NCBI GenBank assembly: GCA_934045905.1
Contig: OW203762.1
Coordinates: forward strand, 6,262,001-6,326,000
Direction of reading: 5' to 3'
Length of the DNA stretch: 64,000 bases
From: Leuctra nigra
Lineage: Eukaryota; Arthropoda; Insecta; Plecoptera; Leuctridae
The first letter of the stretch is position 1. Every line of letters starts with the position of its first letter. This document shows positions 23,560 through 35,575 of the stretch, in pieces. The translations under genes and the position numbers were made by a program. Below the pieces are notes generated by a model. It was not told the origin of the DNA. It saw only the letters and a list, made by a program, of their open reading frames with translations, and did not search any database.

Positions 23560-24665
23560 CCCAGCAAACACAGGAGCTCCCTGGGAGGTCCTAATATTAG
23601 GATGATGCTCCTTAAATAGGGATATCCTTACAAAGATGTACTGGGGACCTCCCTGGTACATCCTAGTAAGGAGGACTCTTCCAAATTCAAGATGGCTTAT
23701 TCTAAAAATGGCAACTGCCTAATTTAGGGAGGGATATCCTAAATAAAGGCAGAATTCTTCCTAAAAAGGCAGAATACCTCCTAAAAAAAGGCAGACCTTC
23801 AATTTTTTAGGACGGTCCTCCCTAAATTAGGCAATTGCCTTTTTTTTAGGATATATTACACTAAAAATGGCCGCAATTGAGATATTTATATAGGTTTCAT
23901 TAGCTGTCAACAGAGTACTCTGCCCTTCAACTTCAATATAGATTTATGTTTTACTCAGATATCTTTATTGTTTGTTTTAAGTAGGTAAGTTTTATTATTA
24001 CCAAAATCTGGCAAAAATTATAAGAATTTGTAACAACATAAGACACGTTGCTTTACATGATAGGACAAATGTGTATTTCCTCTTTAGTAGTTGTCCCCTG
24101 CAAGTTGTCCCCTGCACTCCGATCCATATTATTTGTAGGTATGATGCATTCAAACTCAAAATGAATAAATTCCTTCAAAGAAATGAATGATAGCAGCTGA
24201 TCTGACGCTGTCATGTTGGTGTTTGTTGTCGGTGTCCCGCGAGTGATGCAAAAATGCTTCACTTTTTTGGTGGAGTAAGCCTACCCCTGTCCTCTCAGTG
24301 TTAGTGTTTATCTATCGATCTATATATTATATCGCTCTGTCGTGTATTAAATATATTAAATAAGGCATTTTGAAAAGGCACTCATCGTAATATCGTGGAA
24401 AATGATCTACCTAATCTAGGAAATTATGTCCTAATTTAGGAGATGGATATCCTAAAAAAAGGCAGAATACCTCCTAAAAAAAGGCAGACCTTCCTTTTTT
24501 TAGGATGGTCCTCCCTCCCCAGGATGTACCTGGGAGCCATTTAGGATCCCCATTAGGAAGTTGTGGGGAGGCTTTTAGGATCATTTTAGGAAGGACTGGG
24601 GATATCCTACATCCTTAATTAGGAGGGACTGGGGAGGTCCCAGGTACAACCTTGTGTTTGCTGGG
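23560..24665. mobile_element. MITE with CCCAGCAAACACA inverted ends
   Basis: It begins CCCAGCAAACACAGG and ends CTTGTGTTTGCTGGG, 13-bp perfect inverted repeats. Inside are many TAGGA/TCCTA and GGGAGG/CCTCCC motifs in both orientations. A direct duplication of about 75 bp (CAGAATACCTCCTAAAAAAA then GGCAGACCTTC) occurs at about 23760-23830 and 24440-24515. No convincing target duplication and no transposase. Confidence 0.7.
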
Positions 24666-24719
24666 CTGTCAGGTTCATTTTTAAATAAGTAAAGACTTCA
24701 CTGCCCAGGAATACAACAC

Positions 24720-24900
24720 ATTCTAAAACATTCTATGATTAGTTGAACATTAAAAGTGCAACCGTTGACCAATCACTCAATGGGATTAGGTAACATTTTA
24801 GGTGTTTTTGTACATTTTCAAAAAATTTGGTCTCATGAGTTATTGATATTTTACTGACATTCAATGCTCTTTTGTCGCATTTGACGAGATACTCTTCACA
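24720..24900 (+). mobile_element. Helitron-like interior fragment
   Basis: AACCGTTGACCAATCA, TTAGGTGTTTTTGTACATTT, TTATTGATATTTTACTGACA and TTTTGTCGCATTTGACG follow the family body (compare 320-440 and 7300-7440). It lacks both ends. Confidence 0.45.
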
Positions 24901-25289
24901 TTGGTCTCTCGACGTTCCAGTCTTGCTCGCTAGTTTCTGAGTTGTGCTCGAGAGACTGTGGTTGTTTCAGGCTATTGCATCCACCTGTCCTAAATGTTAC
25001 TGTGTAGCTTACCTGTCAATGACGTCAGGCTGGTTGCAGAGCCGTGCGCCGTGAATGATGACGTCATGAGCTACATCGTGACCGGGCCGGGCTTGAACCT
25101 GGTTCATTAAAACCTATTGATTGACTCTATCGGCCCGGCTTGTTATTAGAACTACGAGAGATTTCCAATCTTAGACTGGTTTTCCAAGACTTCCTTCAAT
25201 AAGATGGTCCATTCAACTTATTCGACCAACTGGCCGGCGAAAAACGAACAAACCATGATTAAGGCTGTTCGAGTGTATTAATTTGTCTT
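24901..25289. other. no gene recognised
   Basis: Two TGACGTCA-type sites (25020, 25060) and a short inverted pair, CCGGGCCGGGCTT against GGCCCGGCTT, at 25083-25140. Possibly a tiny MITE, not established. Confidence 0.4.
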
Positions 25290-25425
25290 CATATTCGTTC
25301 GGGAATCGCTCTAGCCTCTGTACGAGGACTGAGGAGGTTCGATTCCTCCCACGACTGAGGTTATTTCGTGGTTTTCTTCAGTCGAGAGGCAAATGTTGGG
25401 AAGGTTCACCAGGTTCTATTGACAG
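25290..25425 (+). mobile_element. SINE 5' part with B box
   Basis: A perfect pol III B box GGTTCGATTCC lies at 25336-25346. It is followed by CCCACGACTGAGG, TTTCGTGGTTTTCTTCAGTC and GGCAAATGTTGGGAAGGTTC, as in the SINE body. The 3' half is absent. Confidence 0.7.
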
Positions 25426-26436
25426 CAATGTTTGGACACAACAAATTTCGGGGACATTGGCTTCCTCAAAAGAATTGAAAAAAGAATTGATGTCAAAAGA
25501 AGACGAAATTTTAAGTGAATATACAAAGTATTTGTTGATAATTATGTGTAGCTTTTTAAAAATTTATCAAGTTTTTAAATGTATGATACCTCTTGTATTT
25601 CGTTATCAAATAGTTATGATTATTAGAGGATACTGACTTCAGGATGATATGACTTCGGATGGTTTCTCTGACGGTTTCGTCAAAATGCCTTCTCTCTCTT
25701 TCTCACTGTAAGCATGCTATTACTTGCCTAAGAACAACAGCTGAAACGTTGGAGCTCACGAGCTGCAAATCTGACAGCGAACCTCAACTACCATACCAAG
25801 ACGCTTATTTTATAACGAAAACGGCATCATTTAGGTCAGAAATCATTACAGATCAATGTTATCCTTATGGCCTTGAAACGATTTCAGACCGAAATGATTT
25901 CGTTTTAGTTATAGAGTAGGGAGCCTAATGTACCATAACCCTGAGAAATGCTCATATTCTGGAAAATGTCACCCAACCCATGAATTATTGTTTTCCACAA
26001 TCTCCTTCTTTTCCAAGGATTTTACAACTAAGGTATAGCGTAGGATCACTTTTCCACTTCTATGTGAGACATCGAATCGACAAATGCCTGGATTCAGTAC
26101 TTGTAGTGACTGGATGATGACTGAGTATAACTTTATAAGGGAGCAAGGATGGTCAAGAAGATCGTGGGCCACGAGATCTGCATAGAATCCTGGAGGCATT
26201 GGAAGAGAGAGGTCTTGAGGAGAGGACTGAAGGTGGAACGTCACACTCTTCTGCAACTAATGACACGGTTGACGCGGACGCAAGACGGGAACGCAAAAAG
26301 TTGGATCTCTTACATTTTTTCCGTCAAATCACGAACTCGACATCGTTTTCGTTCTCGTGGTTGCGTTCGTCCGCGGCAATGAAGATGAAGATCCGAGTTC
26401 GAATCCCACTGACAGCCTCCACGCCATCCTGTGCGA
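25426..26436. other. spacer with a tRNA-like B box at its end
   Basis: No gene recognised; the frame running through 25430-25540 (Lys/Glu-rich) has no recognisable family. At 26394-26406 GAGTTCGAATCCC is close to a pol III B box, just before the 45-bp array. A tRNA-derived element may therefore have been the array's neighbour. Confidence 0.35.
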
Positions 26437-27470
26437 TGTGACGTCACCTATGTACCACGTGATCGTGACAGGGGGAGGCGATGTGACGTCACCGATGTAC
26501 CACGTGATCGTGACAGGGGGAGGCGATGTGACGTCACCGATGTACCACGTGATCGTGACAGGGGGAGGCTAGGTGACGTCACCGATGTACCACGTGATCG
26601 TGACAGGGGGAGGCGATGTGACGTCACCGATGTACCACGTGATCGTGACAGGGGGAGGCGATGTAACGTCACCGATATACCACGTGATCGTGACAGGGGG
26701 AGGCGATGTGACGTCACCGATGTACCACGTGATCGTGACAGGGGGAGGCTAGGTGACGTCACCGATGTACCACGTGATCGTGACAGGGGGAGGCTAGGTG
26801 ACGTCACCGATGTACCACGTGATCGTGACAGGGGGAGGCTAGGTGACGTCACCGATTTACCACGTGATCGTGACAGGGGGAGGCGATGTGACGTCACCGA
26901 TGTACCACGTGATCGTGACAGGGGGAGGCGATGTAACGTCACCGATGTACCACGTGATCGTGACTGGGGGAGGCGATGTGACGTCACCGATGTACCACGT
27001 GATCGTGACAGGGGGAGGCTAGGTGACGTCACCGATGTACCACGTGATCGTGACAGGGGGAGGCGATGTGACGTCACCTATGTACCACGTGATCGTGACA
27101 GGGGGAGGCGATGTGACGTCACCTATGTACCACGTGATCGTGACAGGGGGAGGCGATGTGACGTCACCTATGTACCACGTGATCGTGACAGGGGGAGGCG
27201 ATGTGACGTCACCGATGTACCACGTGATCGTGACAGGGGGAGGCTAGGTGACGTCACCTATGTACCACGTGATCGTGACAGGGGGATGCGATGTGACGTC
27301 ACCGATGTACCACGTGATCGTGACAGGGGGAGGCGATGTGACGTCACCTATGTACCACGTGATCGTGACAGGGGGAGGCGATGTGACGTCACCGATGTAC
27401 CACGTGATCGTGACAGGGGGAGGCTAGGTGACGTCACCGATGTACCACGTGATCGTGACTGGGGGAGGCA
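26437..27470. repeat. 45-bp minisatellite carrying CRE and E-box motifs, about 23 copies
   Basis: The unit holds GTGACGTCACC (CRE palindrome TGACGTCA) and TACCACGTGATCGTGACAGG (E-box CACGTG), then GGGAGGC. Variants are GGCGATGTGACG/GGCTAGGTGACG, GTAACGTCACC, and CCTATG/CCGATG. The 45-bp length keeps a 15-residue repeat frame open for 380 codons; this is a by-product. Both motifs are consensus transcription-factor sites, but no function is shown. Confidence 0.96.
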
Positions 27471-27499
27471 TGGCGCGACTGCGCAGGCTTACGCCTTCT

Positions 27500-27590
27500 A
27501 TCGCACTGATACCGAACAGACGGATGATAGGGTGATGACGGCCGGTGGGAAGGAGGCGGTCGTGGCCTGTTAGTAGGGAGCGTGACAGCT
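27500..27590 (-). mobile_element. SINE fragment (minus)
   Basis: GGGAAGGAGGCGGTCGTGGCC and GTTAGTAGGGA are the complement of the SINE body (TACTAATAGGCCACGACCGC...TCCTTCCC). It lies between the 45-bp array and family C copy 2. Confidence 0.6.
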
Positions 27591-27670
27591 TGAGCCAACT
27601 TGCTCAGTGCTGCAATTTTTTTTACCCTCACGGAATGACCTATCATAAATGCAAATCAATGCTCTGTTAT

Positions 27671-28550
27671 TGAGCGAGCGTAGCGAGCGTCACCACGGTA
27701 CTCTTATGGCACTTTCTCTGTGTGTTTTTTTGTTTTTTTGTTTTTTTGTTTTTTTGTCCGCACAGCCCAGGTTAAACCGCAAATTCAATCGATCTGAAAC
27801 TTTGCACATATGTTAACGTAATCTATGCGGTCCCTGGGATCGTTTTTGAACGGGCTCCTGTGATTGGTTCAAGTTTTTTAAAAATTATCTTTCGATTGGT
27901 TGGTTCAATCAATTTGAAATTTAGCAAAGTCATTGCAACCAACATTGTACCCAATCATAAAAATTTTCAGCCAAATCCTCCCATTGGTTCAAATTTGAAA
28001 CCATTTTTCCTGTGATTTTTGACATTTAAACTAGAACCGATTGACCGACCAACTAAAAACTTCGCATGGTCATTGGTACCAACATTTAAGGTATTTTTGC
28101 CAATTTTCAGTCTAATCTGTCGTTATTTTCAAAAGTTTTTGTCATTTTAGGGACATTTTGCGTGTTGGCTGTCAAATTCACGGCGACTTCGAATCTTCAG
28201 TTCAAGGCAAGGTAGTTAGAGTAGAAACTTTCAAACGCATAATATGAAACTGATAATGACCGTTCAACACTCGATTTGATATTGTGTACACACACTTATA
28301 TCATATGAGTGGTCCCATGTATATATTTTTTGAAGGAGATTTTGTGATTTTTGAAAATTAACACGGAACCGTTCAATCATAAAGTTGATCAATCGATCAA
28401 CTTAAAACTTTGCATAGTTATTTGGGCCAATATTTAAGGAGTTTTTGGATATTTTTATACAAGTCTGTGACGAAATTACAGAATTTCGGTTCGAGGTGTT
28501 GCGCGTATCCGTGCTCGCTCATCAACGCGTTACACAGAGCGTTTTCCTAG
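27671..28550 (+). mobile_element. Helitron-like non-autonomous element, copy 3
   Basis: It starts TGAGCGAGCGTAGCGAGCGTC after T and ends GTGCTCGCTCATCAACGCGT...AGAGCGTTTTCCTAG before T. It carries a (GTTTTTTT)n tract after the 5' end and the usual CACAGCCCAGGTTAAACCGC block. It is nearly the same as 58481-59383, suggesting recent activity. No protein is encoded. Confidence 0.68.
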
Positions 28551-28593
28551 TGTATACATACACGTAAGAACATGTGTAACTGTTTTGAAGATA

Positions 28594-28878
28594 CGAAACA
28601 GGTATATGGCTGCGTGGTAACGCTCGGAACTTGTATTCCGGAGGCCCGGGTTCGATTCCCGCGGTCGTCCTTCCTGACTGGGGTTTTCTCGTGGTATTCC
28701 CTCAGTCGACAGTCAAATGCTGGGAAGGTACCCTACTAATAGGCCACGACCGCCTCCTTCCCACCTTCCATCCTAACCTACTCTTCACCATCATCTCCCA
28801 ATCATCATCATAATCATTCATCCGTCGCCATTAGCCTCGCTGCAGAACAGTGCGACGTTAAGCCCCAGACAAAAAAAA
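28594..28878 (+). mobile_element. complete tRNA-derived SINE with 13-bp TSD
   Basis: The best SINE copy in the window. The head has an A-box-like TGGCTGCGTGG (28606-28616) and a perfect B box GGTTCGATTCC (28649-28659). The body carries CCCTCAGTCGACAGTCAAAT, GCTGGGAAGGT, ACTAATAGGCCACGACCGCC and CATCATCTCCCAATCATCATC. The tail is GCAGAACAGTGCGACGTTAA followed by A-rich sequence. TGTTTTGAAGATA flanks it on both sides (28581-28593, 28879-28891), a 13-bp target duplication that shows LINE-style retroposition. It is about 285 bp long. At least nine other copies or fragments occur in the window. Confidence 0.92.
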
Positions 28879-30241
28879 TGTTTTGAAGATATTTAAATAA
28901 ATCGTGAATAACTTAATATTAAAACATTTTAACTTGATAAAAAATATGAATATACGACTCAATGAAGATTAAATACAAAAATTGCAGTAGCATGGAATAA
29001 AGAATTCAAATAATTTGTATAATATTTGAAACAACAGAATAATTATGTCATTATGATGATCGAATTTTGGTTATGAAATAAGAATACATATTTGAAACTT
29101 AATTAAAACAAATATGCACGATGATTAATAATAAAATGGAATAATTTGATTTGAAATATGATGAACGAAAAATGGTACCGAGATTTAATCAAAGTTTGTC
29201 ACTTTTTATGTAACAACATATAGTAAATTACTGACATTCCAGGTTACGAAAGGGAATAATAGAAATCTACTCAATTTTATGCAGGTTTCCACTTTATAAC
29301 TTATCCTGATTATTTGATCGTTCGCATCTCTGCACACATCAAAACATCAACAAACTATTCAATATCATTTCGATTCCTAAAATATACAATTCATTATAAG
29401 GTGTATGTTCCACCTAAAATGTTTTAATAAAATGCGAAGTTGTGACGTCAGGCGGATAATGTATGTCCTCGATTGATCCTTGTTAATAGTTATATCAAAT
29501 GATAGACGTATTGGAAATAAGGTCCAATATCAAAAGGTAACAATATTACAGTGTGGATAGAAATGTTCCCTTATGCCTCCCTCCCCCATAACCCACCCCA
29601 AAAATGTCTGCATTTATTCACATGAAATGTTGCTTTGCCCGTGTTTCAAGTCAAGGTCACCAGTGGAAATTCCAATATTTTCTTCATTGCCAAATGGATT
29701 CACGGTTTCCTACATATTATGGAAAGTTTCGAAGAAAGTGACTTTTTCAATGACAATTTGGTTTCTATTTAATATCTCTCTAAATACTTATCGGATTCAA
29801 ACGAATCTTTTTGATTGGCAGTTCGCTTGAAATTATGTACATGAAAAGTCAAGTTTCGTAGAAAATTGTGCAAAATTTCTCGATGTCTATAGACGCGAAT
29901 CGTAACGCAACTTCCGAGCTCCGGATTCCATGGCCAAATATTGTTCTGGTCGATTTTGGAAAATTAGTTTCACCGCCTACTAAAATTCATTTTCACTGCA
30001 CAATTGAAATTGACGTTTAAAATTAAGACATAAGAAAAAGCGGTGTTTTTCACGAATAACTCGGTTAATACTGAACAGAATATCGGAAAGTGTTACTATA
30101 AATCAAGTCACGGAATTATATACATTACTGGCGAGTTTCAACACGATCGGTGGAAAATTAAAGATTTGTATAAAGAACGAAATTTTCAGCCACGTTGCTA
30201 CGGGGACGACGTTCTTCTCTTTTAAGCGTATTATAGTAAAG

Positions 30242-31986
30242 GACTAGAGAGCCCCGCCATGTAATACATGACCCTATTTGCTATCTTTCTGGGCAAGGCA
30301 ATGCAAAACTGAAGATGGACCACCATTAAAATAAAACTACTCTGATATGCTGGCAAAGAATTGTCTCTCGTGACAATTTTTTTCAACTCACGGAATGACC
30401 GATCATAAATGCAAATCAAGGCTTTTTTATAGTTATATCTGTGGAAGGTGCATACTAACCCCACATTAACCCCAATGCACACCTGTAGTGTACAATGTAA
30501 ATTAGAAAAAAAGAAACCATGTGTAACTATTTTTAAAATATTTAAATATATCGTGAATAACTCAATATTATTATTTTAAGCATTGCATTATAAAAATATG
30601 AACAGTACGACTCAATGTTAAATAAAAACAAAAACTTCAGTTGCATGGTATATAGAATTAAAATGATTTTATAATATTTGAAACACAACAGAATAAAATG
30701 TATCTATATGATGATCGAATACCAAAATTTTATTTAATCGAATCCTGTTTACAATTGAATTATTGTGTCAGGAGATGTACATCATAGTCTAGGGTATTCT
30801 TCACCGCAACCGATCAACGCGACTGGCCAAGTTCATCACGGGGGGGGGGGGGGGGGGGGTCAAAATAAGAATAAATATTTGAAACTGAATTAAAACAAAT
30901 AGGCGTGATTGATATTAAAATGGAAATTGATTTGATTTGCAATTATGATTAACGAAAAGTGGTATCGAGATTTAATTGAAGTTCGTCACTTTTTATGTAA
31001 TAACTTAAAAAATTACGAAATTTACTATATACAATTTTATGCATGTTTCCACTTTCTAACTTATCCTGATTATTTAATCGTTCGCATATTCTCTGCACAC
31101 ATGAAAACATCAACGAACGATACAGTATTAGGTATGTAGGTGTACCAACTAAAATCTTTTGATAAAATGCTAAGTTGTGAAGTAAGCAGAAAATGAATGT
31201 TCTTGCTTGCTTGATATTTGTTTATATAGTCATATCAAATGAGAGACGTAATATTGGAAATTAGGTCCAATATCAAAAGGTAACAATAAAATACACTCTG
31301 GACAGAAATGTTCCCTTGTGCCGCCCCCCCCCCCCCCCCTCCATAACCCACTCCAAAAATTTCAGCATTTATTCACATGAAATGTTGGTTTGCCATGATT
31401 CTAGTCAAGGTCTCCAGTGGAAATTCCAATATTTTCTTCACTGCCAAATGGATTCACTCCTACATTTGAAAAGTTTCGAAAAAAGTGACTTTTTCAATGA
31501 CAATTTGGTTTATATTTAGTATCTCTCTAAATACTTATCGGATTCAAACGAAACTTTTTGCTTGCCAGTTCGCTTGAAATTATGTACAGGAAAATTCATG
31601 TTTCGTTGAAAATTGTGCTAAATTCGCGATGTCTTTAGACGCGAATCGTAACGCAACTTCCGATCTCCGGATTCCATGGCCAAATATTGTTCAGGTCGAT
31701 TTGTGAAAATTAGTTTCACTGCCTACTAAAATTGATTTTCACTGCACAATTGAAATTGACGTTTAAAATTAAGAGATCAGAAAAGGCGATGCTTTTCACG
31801 AATAACTCGGTAAATACTGAACAGAATGTCGCGAAAGTGTTACTTTAAATCAAGTCACGTAATTTTGTACATTACTGGAGAGTTTCAACTTGATCGGTGG
31901 AAAATTCAAGATTTGTATAAAGAACCAAATTTTCAGCCACGTTGCTACGGGGACGACGTTCTTCTCTTTTAAGCGTATTATAGTAA
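30242..31986 (+). mobile_element. repeat family C, copy 3 (most complete)
   Basis: It runs from CTAGAGAGCCCCGCC to CGTATTATAGTAAAGGA and abuts copy 2 head to tail. Its termini are not inverted repeats of each other. It holds a 20-G run at 30840-30859 and a 16-C run at 31324-31339. The longest frame is under 90 codons. Three copies in the window define the consensus; the superfamily is not recognised. Confidence 0.75.
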
Positions 31987-32248
31987 AGGATGACGCTGCA
32001 TATACATACGGACGTACACCTTTTGTTTTATCTTATATAAAACATGTATGTTTAAAAAAATCCCATTAATATGTATTAATAAGGAAAATCGCAAAGCTAT
32101 TTGCTAAGAAAACTTTCAATTTATGAAATTTGAATTCGTATTTGATGCATAAAACAACACTAACATTGAAGAAATCACAATAAAAGTCTAAAAGAGTAAA
32201 GAAATCGAGGTGTACTCACCACTTTAATAACGAAGAAGAAGTGTTTCA

Positions 32249-32491
32249 GGGGCTGGATTCACAAAGAAGTATAACTTTATGACCGAAAAAACGAATATCA
32301 ATATTAGCAAATACCATGTTTTACCGGCATATCTTTATGAATTTAATTTGTACAAATAGCCATTTATAATGATAAAATAATATGTTTTAACATGGTAATA
32401 TCATGGTAATAAAGATATTGGTAGTTATAATGCTATACCGGCATAAAGTTATGCCGGAATAAGGCTTAAAACCTTTTGTGAATCCAGCCCC
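32249..32491. mobile_element. MITE with GGGGCTGGATTCACAAA ends
   Basis: The left end GGGGCTGGATTCACAAA and the right end TTTTGTGAATCCAGCCCC are inverted over about 17 bp. A second inverted pair inside (TATAACTTTATG and CATAAAGTTATG) follows. It is 243 bp, AT-rich and non-coding. No clear target duplication. Confidence 0.72.
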
Positions 32492-32901
32492 AGGTAATCA
32501 TTAAAATGCAATTGAATGCGAATGACAATAAGAAAAATTTGCTTGGGTTTCACCCCTGACACCCCTTATTTCCTTCGCATGTAATGTTTTAGGATCCATA
32601 GATTGTTGTCAGGACTGCGGCACTGAACTTGCCCTCGGATGTCGGCCATCAGGAGGAGGTTCCATCTTGGATTGCGATTACCTACATAAACGCGTTGGTT
32701 TCGGCGGGATGTTATCAAGTACGTCACAGCCCCCAGGCAATGACGTCATCTCATCTCATGTTGTCTGCAGATCATGAACCGTTTACACCGCCGTTAATCC
32801 AAGCGCATGCGCGGGGAAACAAACAAAATAGAACGCGTTTCTTTCATTCATAACATCATAATAAGTAATTAACCGTTTGAACTCTCGGATAATACAGGAA
32901 T
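32492..32901. other. no gene recognised
   Basis: A 74-codon plus-strand frame at 32629-32853 has no recognisable family or splice context. Confidence 0.4.
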
Positions 32902-32909
32902 ATTCGCGG

Positions 32910-33889
32910 CAGTGGCGTGCCGAACCTATCTTGAGTTCTGTGCAAATTCATTGGCGAGTATACCCACCCACCCCCACTGGTCATTTATATTAGCAATAAA
33001 AAATACACAAAAAACCGCACAGCGATTTTTTTGTTTTTAGCTTCATTAGAACGGGTTTAAAATGAGTTTACAGGTAGGTACTATATTTTTAAAAGAAAAC
33101 AAAAAAGTCGATAATTCATTTGAAAAAAGCACACATAAAAATGCTGCGCAGCGATTTTTTGGTTTTTGGCTACCTTAGGACGGGTTTAAACAAATTTTAC
33201 AATAGCAATAAAATCACACATAAAATAGCCGCGCAGCGAAACTTTTTTTGTTTTTGGCTACATAAGAACGGGTTTAAAATTATTCTACTGGAACTAGATT
33301 TTTGAAATAAAACAAAAATGTGATTAATTGATAAAATAAAAAACACATAAAAATGCGGCGCAGAGAATTTTTTGGATTTCGGGTACCCAGGACGGGCTTA
33401 AAATATAAGTGATCAGATTATGCATAAAAAAGCCGAGCAGCGATTTTTTATTGGAATTTGGCTACATTAGAGCGGGTTTAAAATGATTTTATAGGTACCT
33501 TTATATTTTTGAAAGTGACCAAAAAATGTCTATTAAAAAAATAATCACACATAATAATGCCGCGCAGCAAATTTTTTGGATTTTTGTACCTTAGGACGGG
33601 TTAAAAATGATTTGACATTAGCAATAAAATCACACATAAAATAGCCGCGCAGCGAAACTTTTTGTTTTTGGCTACATTAAAACGGGCTTAAAATTATTTT
33701 ACATACATGTAAAATAATTTCTGTTTTTTCTGTTTTCTCTCAAAAATATATAGTACATATACTATATATTTTTGAGAGAAAACAGAGAAGTCAATCATAT
33801 AAAATGGGTAGGTCCCCTTACGGGGACCACCCACCCCCAAAAAATGACTGTGCAATTGCACCAAATTTAGATAGGTCGGCACGCCACTG
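32910..33889. mobile_element. hAT-type non-autonomous element, copy 2, perfect 8-bp TSD
   Basis: Same family as 9043-11266: it starts CAGTGGCGTGCCGAACCTAT and ends AGATAGGTCGGCACGCCACT plus G. ATTCGCGG flanks it exactly on both sides (32902-32909, 33890-33897). The interior has about seven GCCGCGCAGCGA-type units. A perfect 25-bp-arm hairpin lies at 33730-33785. No transposase. Confidence 0.9.
33730..33785. repeat. perfect short hairpin within hAT copy 2
   Basis: The arms CTGTTTTCTCTCAAAAATAT-ATAGT and their exact complement are separated by ACATAT. It is not seen in the other copy of the family. Confidence 0.9.
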
Positions 33890-33897
33890 ATTCGCGG

Positions 33898-35186
33898 CGT
33901 ACTGACATAAAAGTATTCAGGAAGTGGTTATTAGTGATTTGCTAGTCAATTATTACCTACGTGACGTAAGACTCCAAATCTGTTCCCACACTTTTGTCCA
34001 AGCTCTAGTGCGGACATGTCTGAAATAGATATAATGACATTAAATCTAGGAAAAGAAATCTATGAAATTTATGGTGAAATTTTTAATGAATTTTAAAGTT
34101 GTGGAATATTTTAAAGTTGTATGCTTGATTTTGTTTTGTTCACACACAACTGAACAGATTGTTTGCATATTTTGGAGACATTCGTACCCAGCTGATGGAA
34201 ACATCGAAGAAAAAACAAATGTTATAGCGCTTTATTGGCTGTTTCAGTGGCGCTCAAATATGACATTTGTTCACATAAGATTTCCAATGCTGTGTCTAGG
34301 ACTCGATCTAGGATGATTGTGGCTGACACACGTCGTGTTTTCGTAGTGGGAGGATTGAGGAAATCTTCTTTAGAAATTGCCCTGCGTTTCATTCTTCGTC
34401 CAAACACATTGATGATCAATCAACAGATGATCTAACGTCGCCTCTGCATCATGATTTGCCTCCGCCCGCCAATGTCGAACACACCAATTATAAAAAATTA
34501 TAAAGTTCATTATTCATATTAAAACATGAAAACATGTAATACATCCTGGGAAATCACTAGTAAATCGACTGTATTTGGAATTCCTGAATACATGAAATAT
34601 TTAAAACAGTTGGAACGTTAGAATATTCGAGCCCTAAACGTCCGCCATTATTCCTGTTGGCACGGATTGACAGCCCCAACTGACAGCCTCTTAGGATCCG
34701 AGTCTCTAGTGAGGCGGGAGACAGAAACAATCTGCACAAGTCAGCTAGATGACACTCGGCCGACTGGAGGATAATTGGATATGCTGATGATAGTACAGAT
34801 TGATAGCGCGGCCAGTTAGTGCAAGTCACGCCTGCTCGATTACTGACGCGTCAATCATGCGTGTGACGTCATGCTCACACTTCCGGATGTCCATGTTCAG
34901 GCGAGCTCAATCATTAGGTTCTTCATACAACCAATTTGTTATTTTGAAAGAGAATTCCACAACTGTATTGGTTAACGTTTGCAATTGATATGGTTTGATT
35001 ACTTCATTACAAAAGAGTGCAACGCAAAATTGAGTTAATGGACTTCCTCCCTTCTACCTCTGAGTTACAGATTTAATCTCAACAGTGATACCAGAACGAA
35101 GAAATTCAATGCCAGAACGAACTTAACTTGTAGCAAGAAGCAAGACAACTTAACTTTCATTACGAACAATTTAGGCAATTTAATAA
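33898..35186. other. no gene recognised
   Basis: 1.3 kb of mixed sequence. Short frames on both strands (60-90 codons) show no recognisable product. A short match to dispersed repeat M is at 34990-35080. Confidence 0.45.
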
Positions 35187-35575
35187 ACGAAGCGAGCGTA
35201 TAAATATCATGACACTATTATTGAACTTTCTATGTTTGTGTTTTGTCTGCACTGCCCAGGTCAAACCGATGAAACAATCGACCTGATATTTTGCACACAC
35301 TTTAATGTCATAAGAGCGGTCTCAAGTTTAGTTTTTGAACGATGTCCTTTGATTGATTGCAAATATAAAATTAAACCCTTTGCCCGACAAAGTACAAATC
35401 TTATACGGTCATTTGGGGCCAACATTTTACCAGATTTTAGAATAATATAGTAACGTTTTAATAGGACAATGACATTTTAAAATTAAGAGATAATGTATAA
35501 AATTTGTTAAATGAAACAAAAATATGAAATGAGCAGCGAATTATTGTGAGTTTGAACATCTTGTGTTGCGCTCTA
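35187..35575 (+). mobile_element. Helitron-like 5' portion, degraded
   Basis: It begins GAAGCGAGCG and continues with CTGCACTGCCCAGGTCAAAC, TATTTTGCACACACTTTAAT and TAGTTTTTGAACGATG, the family body. TTGTGTTGCGCTCTACTGG near 35560 resembles the region before the 3' end. Terminal CTAG not found. Confidence 0.5.

Larger units (their letters stand above)
27601..30241 (+). mobile_element. repeat family C, copy 2 (twice interrupted)
   Basis: It starts within the family at a C-terminal-free internal point (GCAATTTTTTTTACC, CACGGAATGACC) and runs to CGTATTATAGTAAAGGA, directly abutting copy 3. It is interrupted by the Helitron-like element 27671-28550 and the SINE 28594-28878. Its 5' part is missing. 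Same landmarks as 30242-31986. Confidence 0.75.

Noticed and set aside
28594..28720. Functional tRNA gene
   Set aside because: A and B boxes are present, but the sequence does not fold as a full tRNA and continues into a SINE body with A-rich tail and target duplication.
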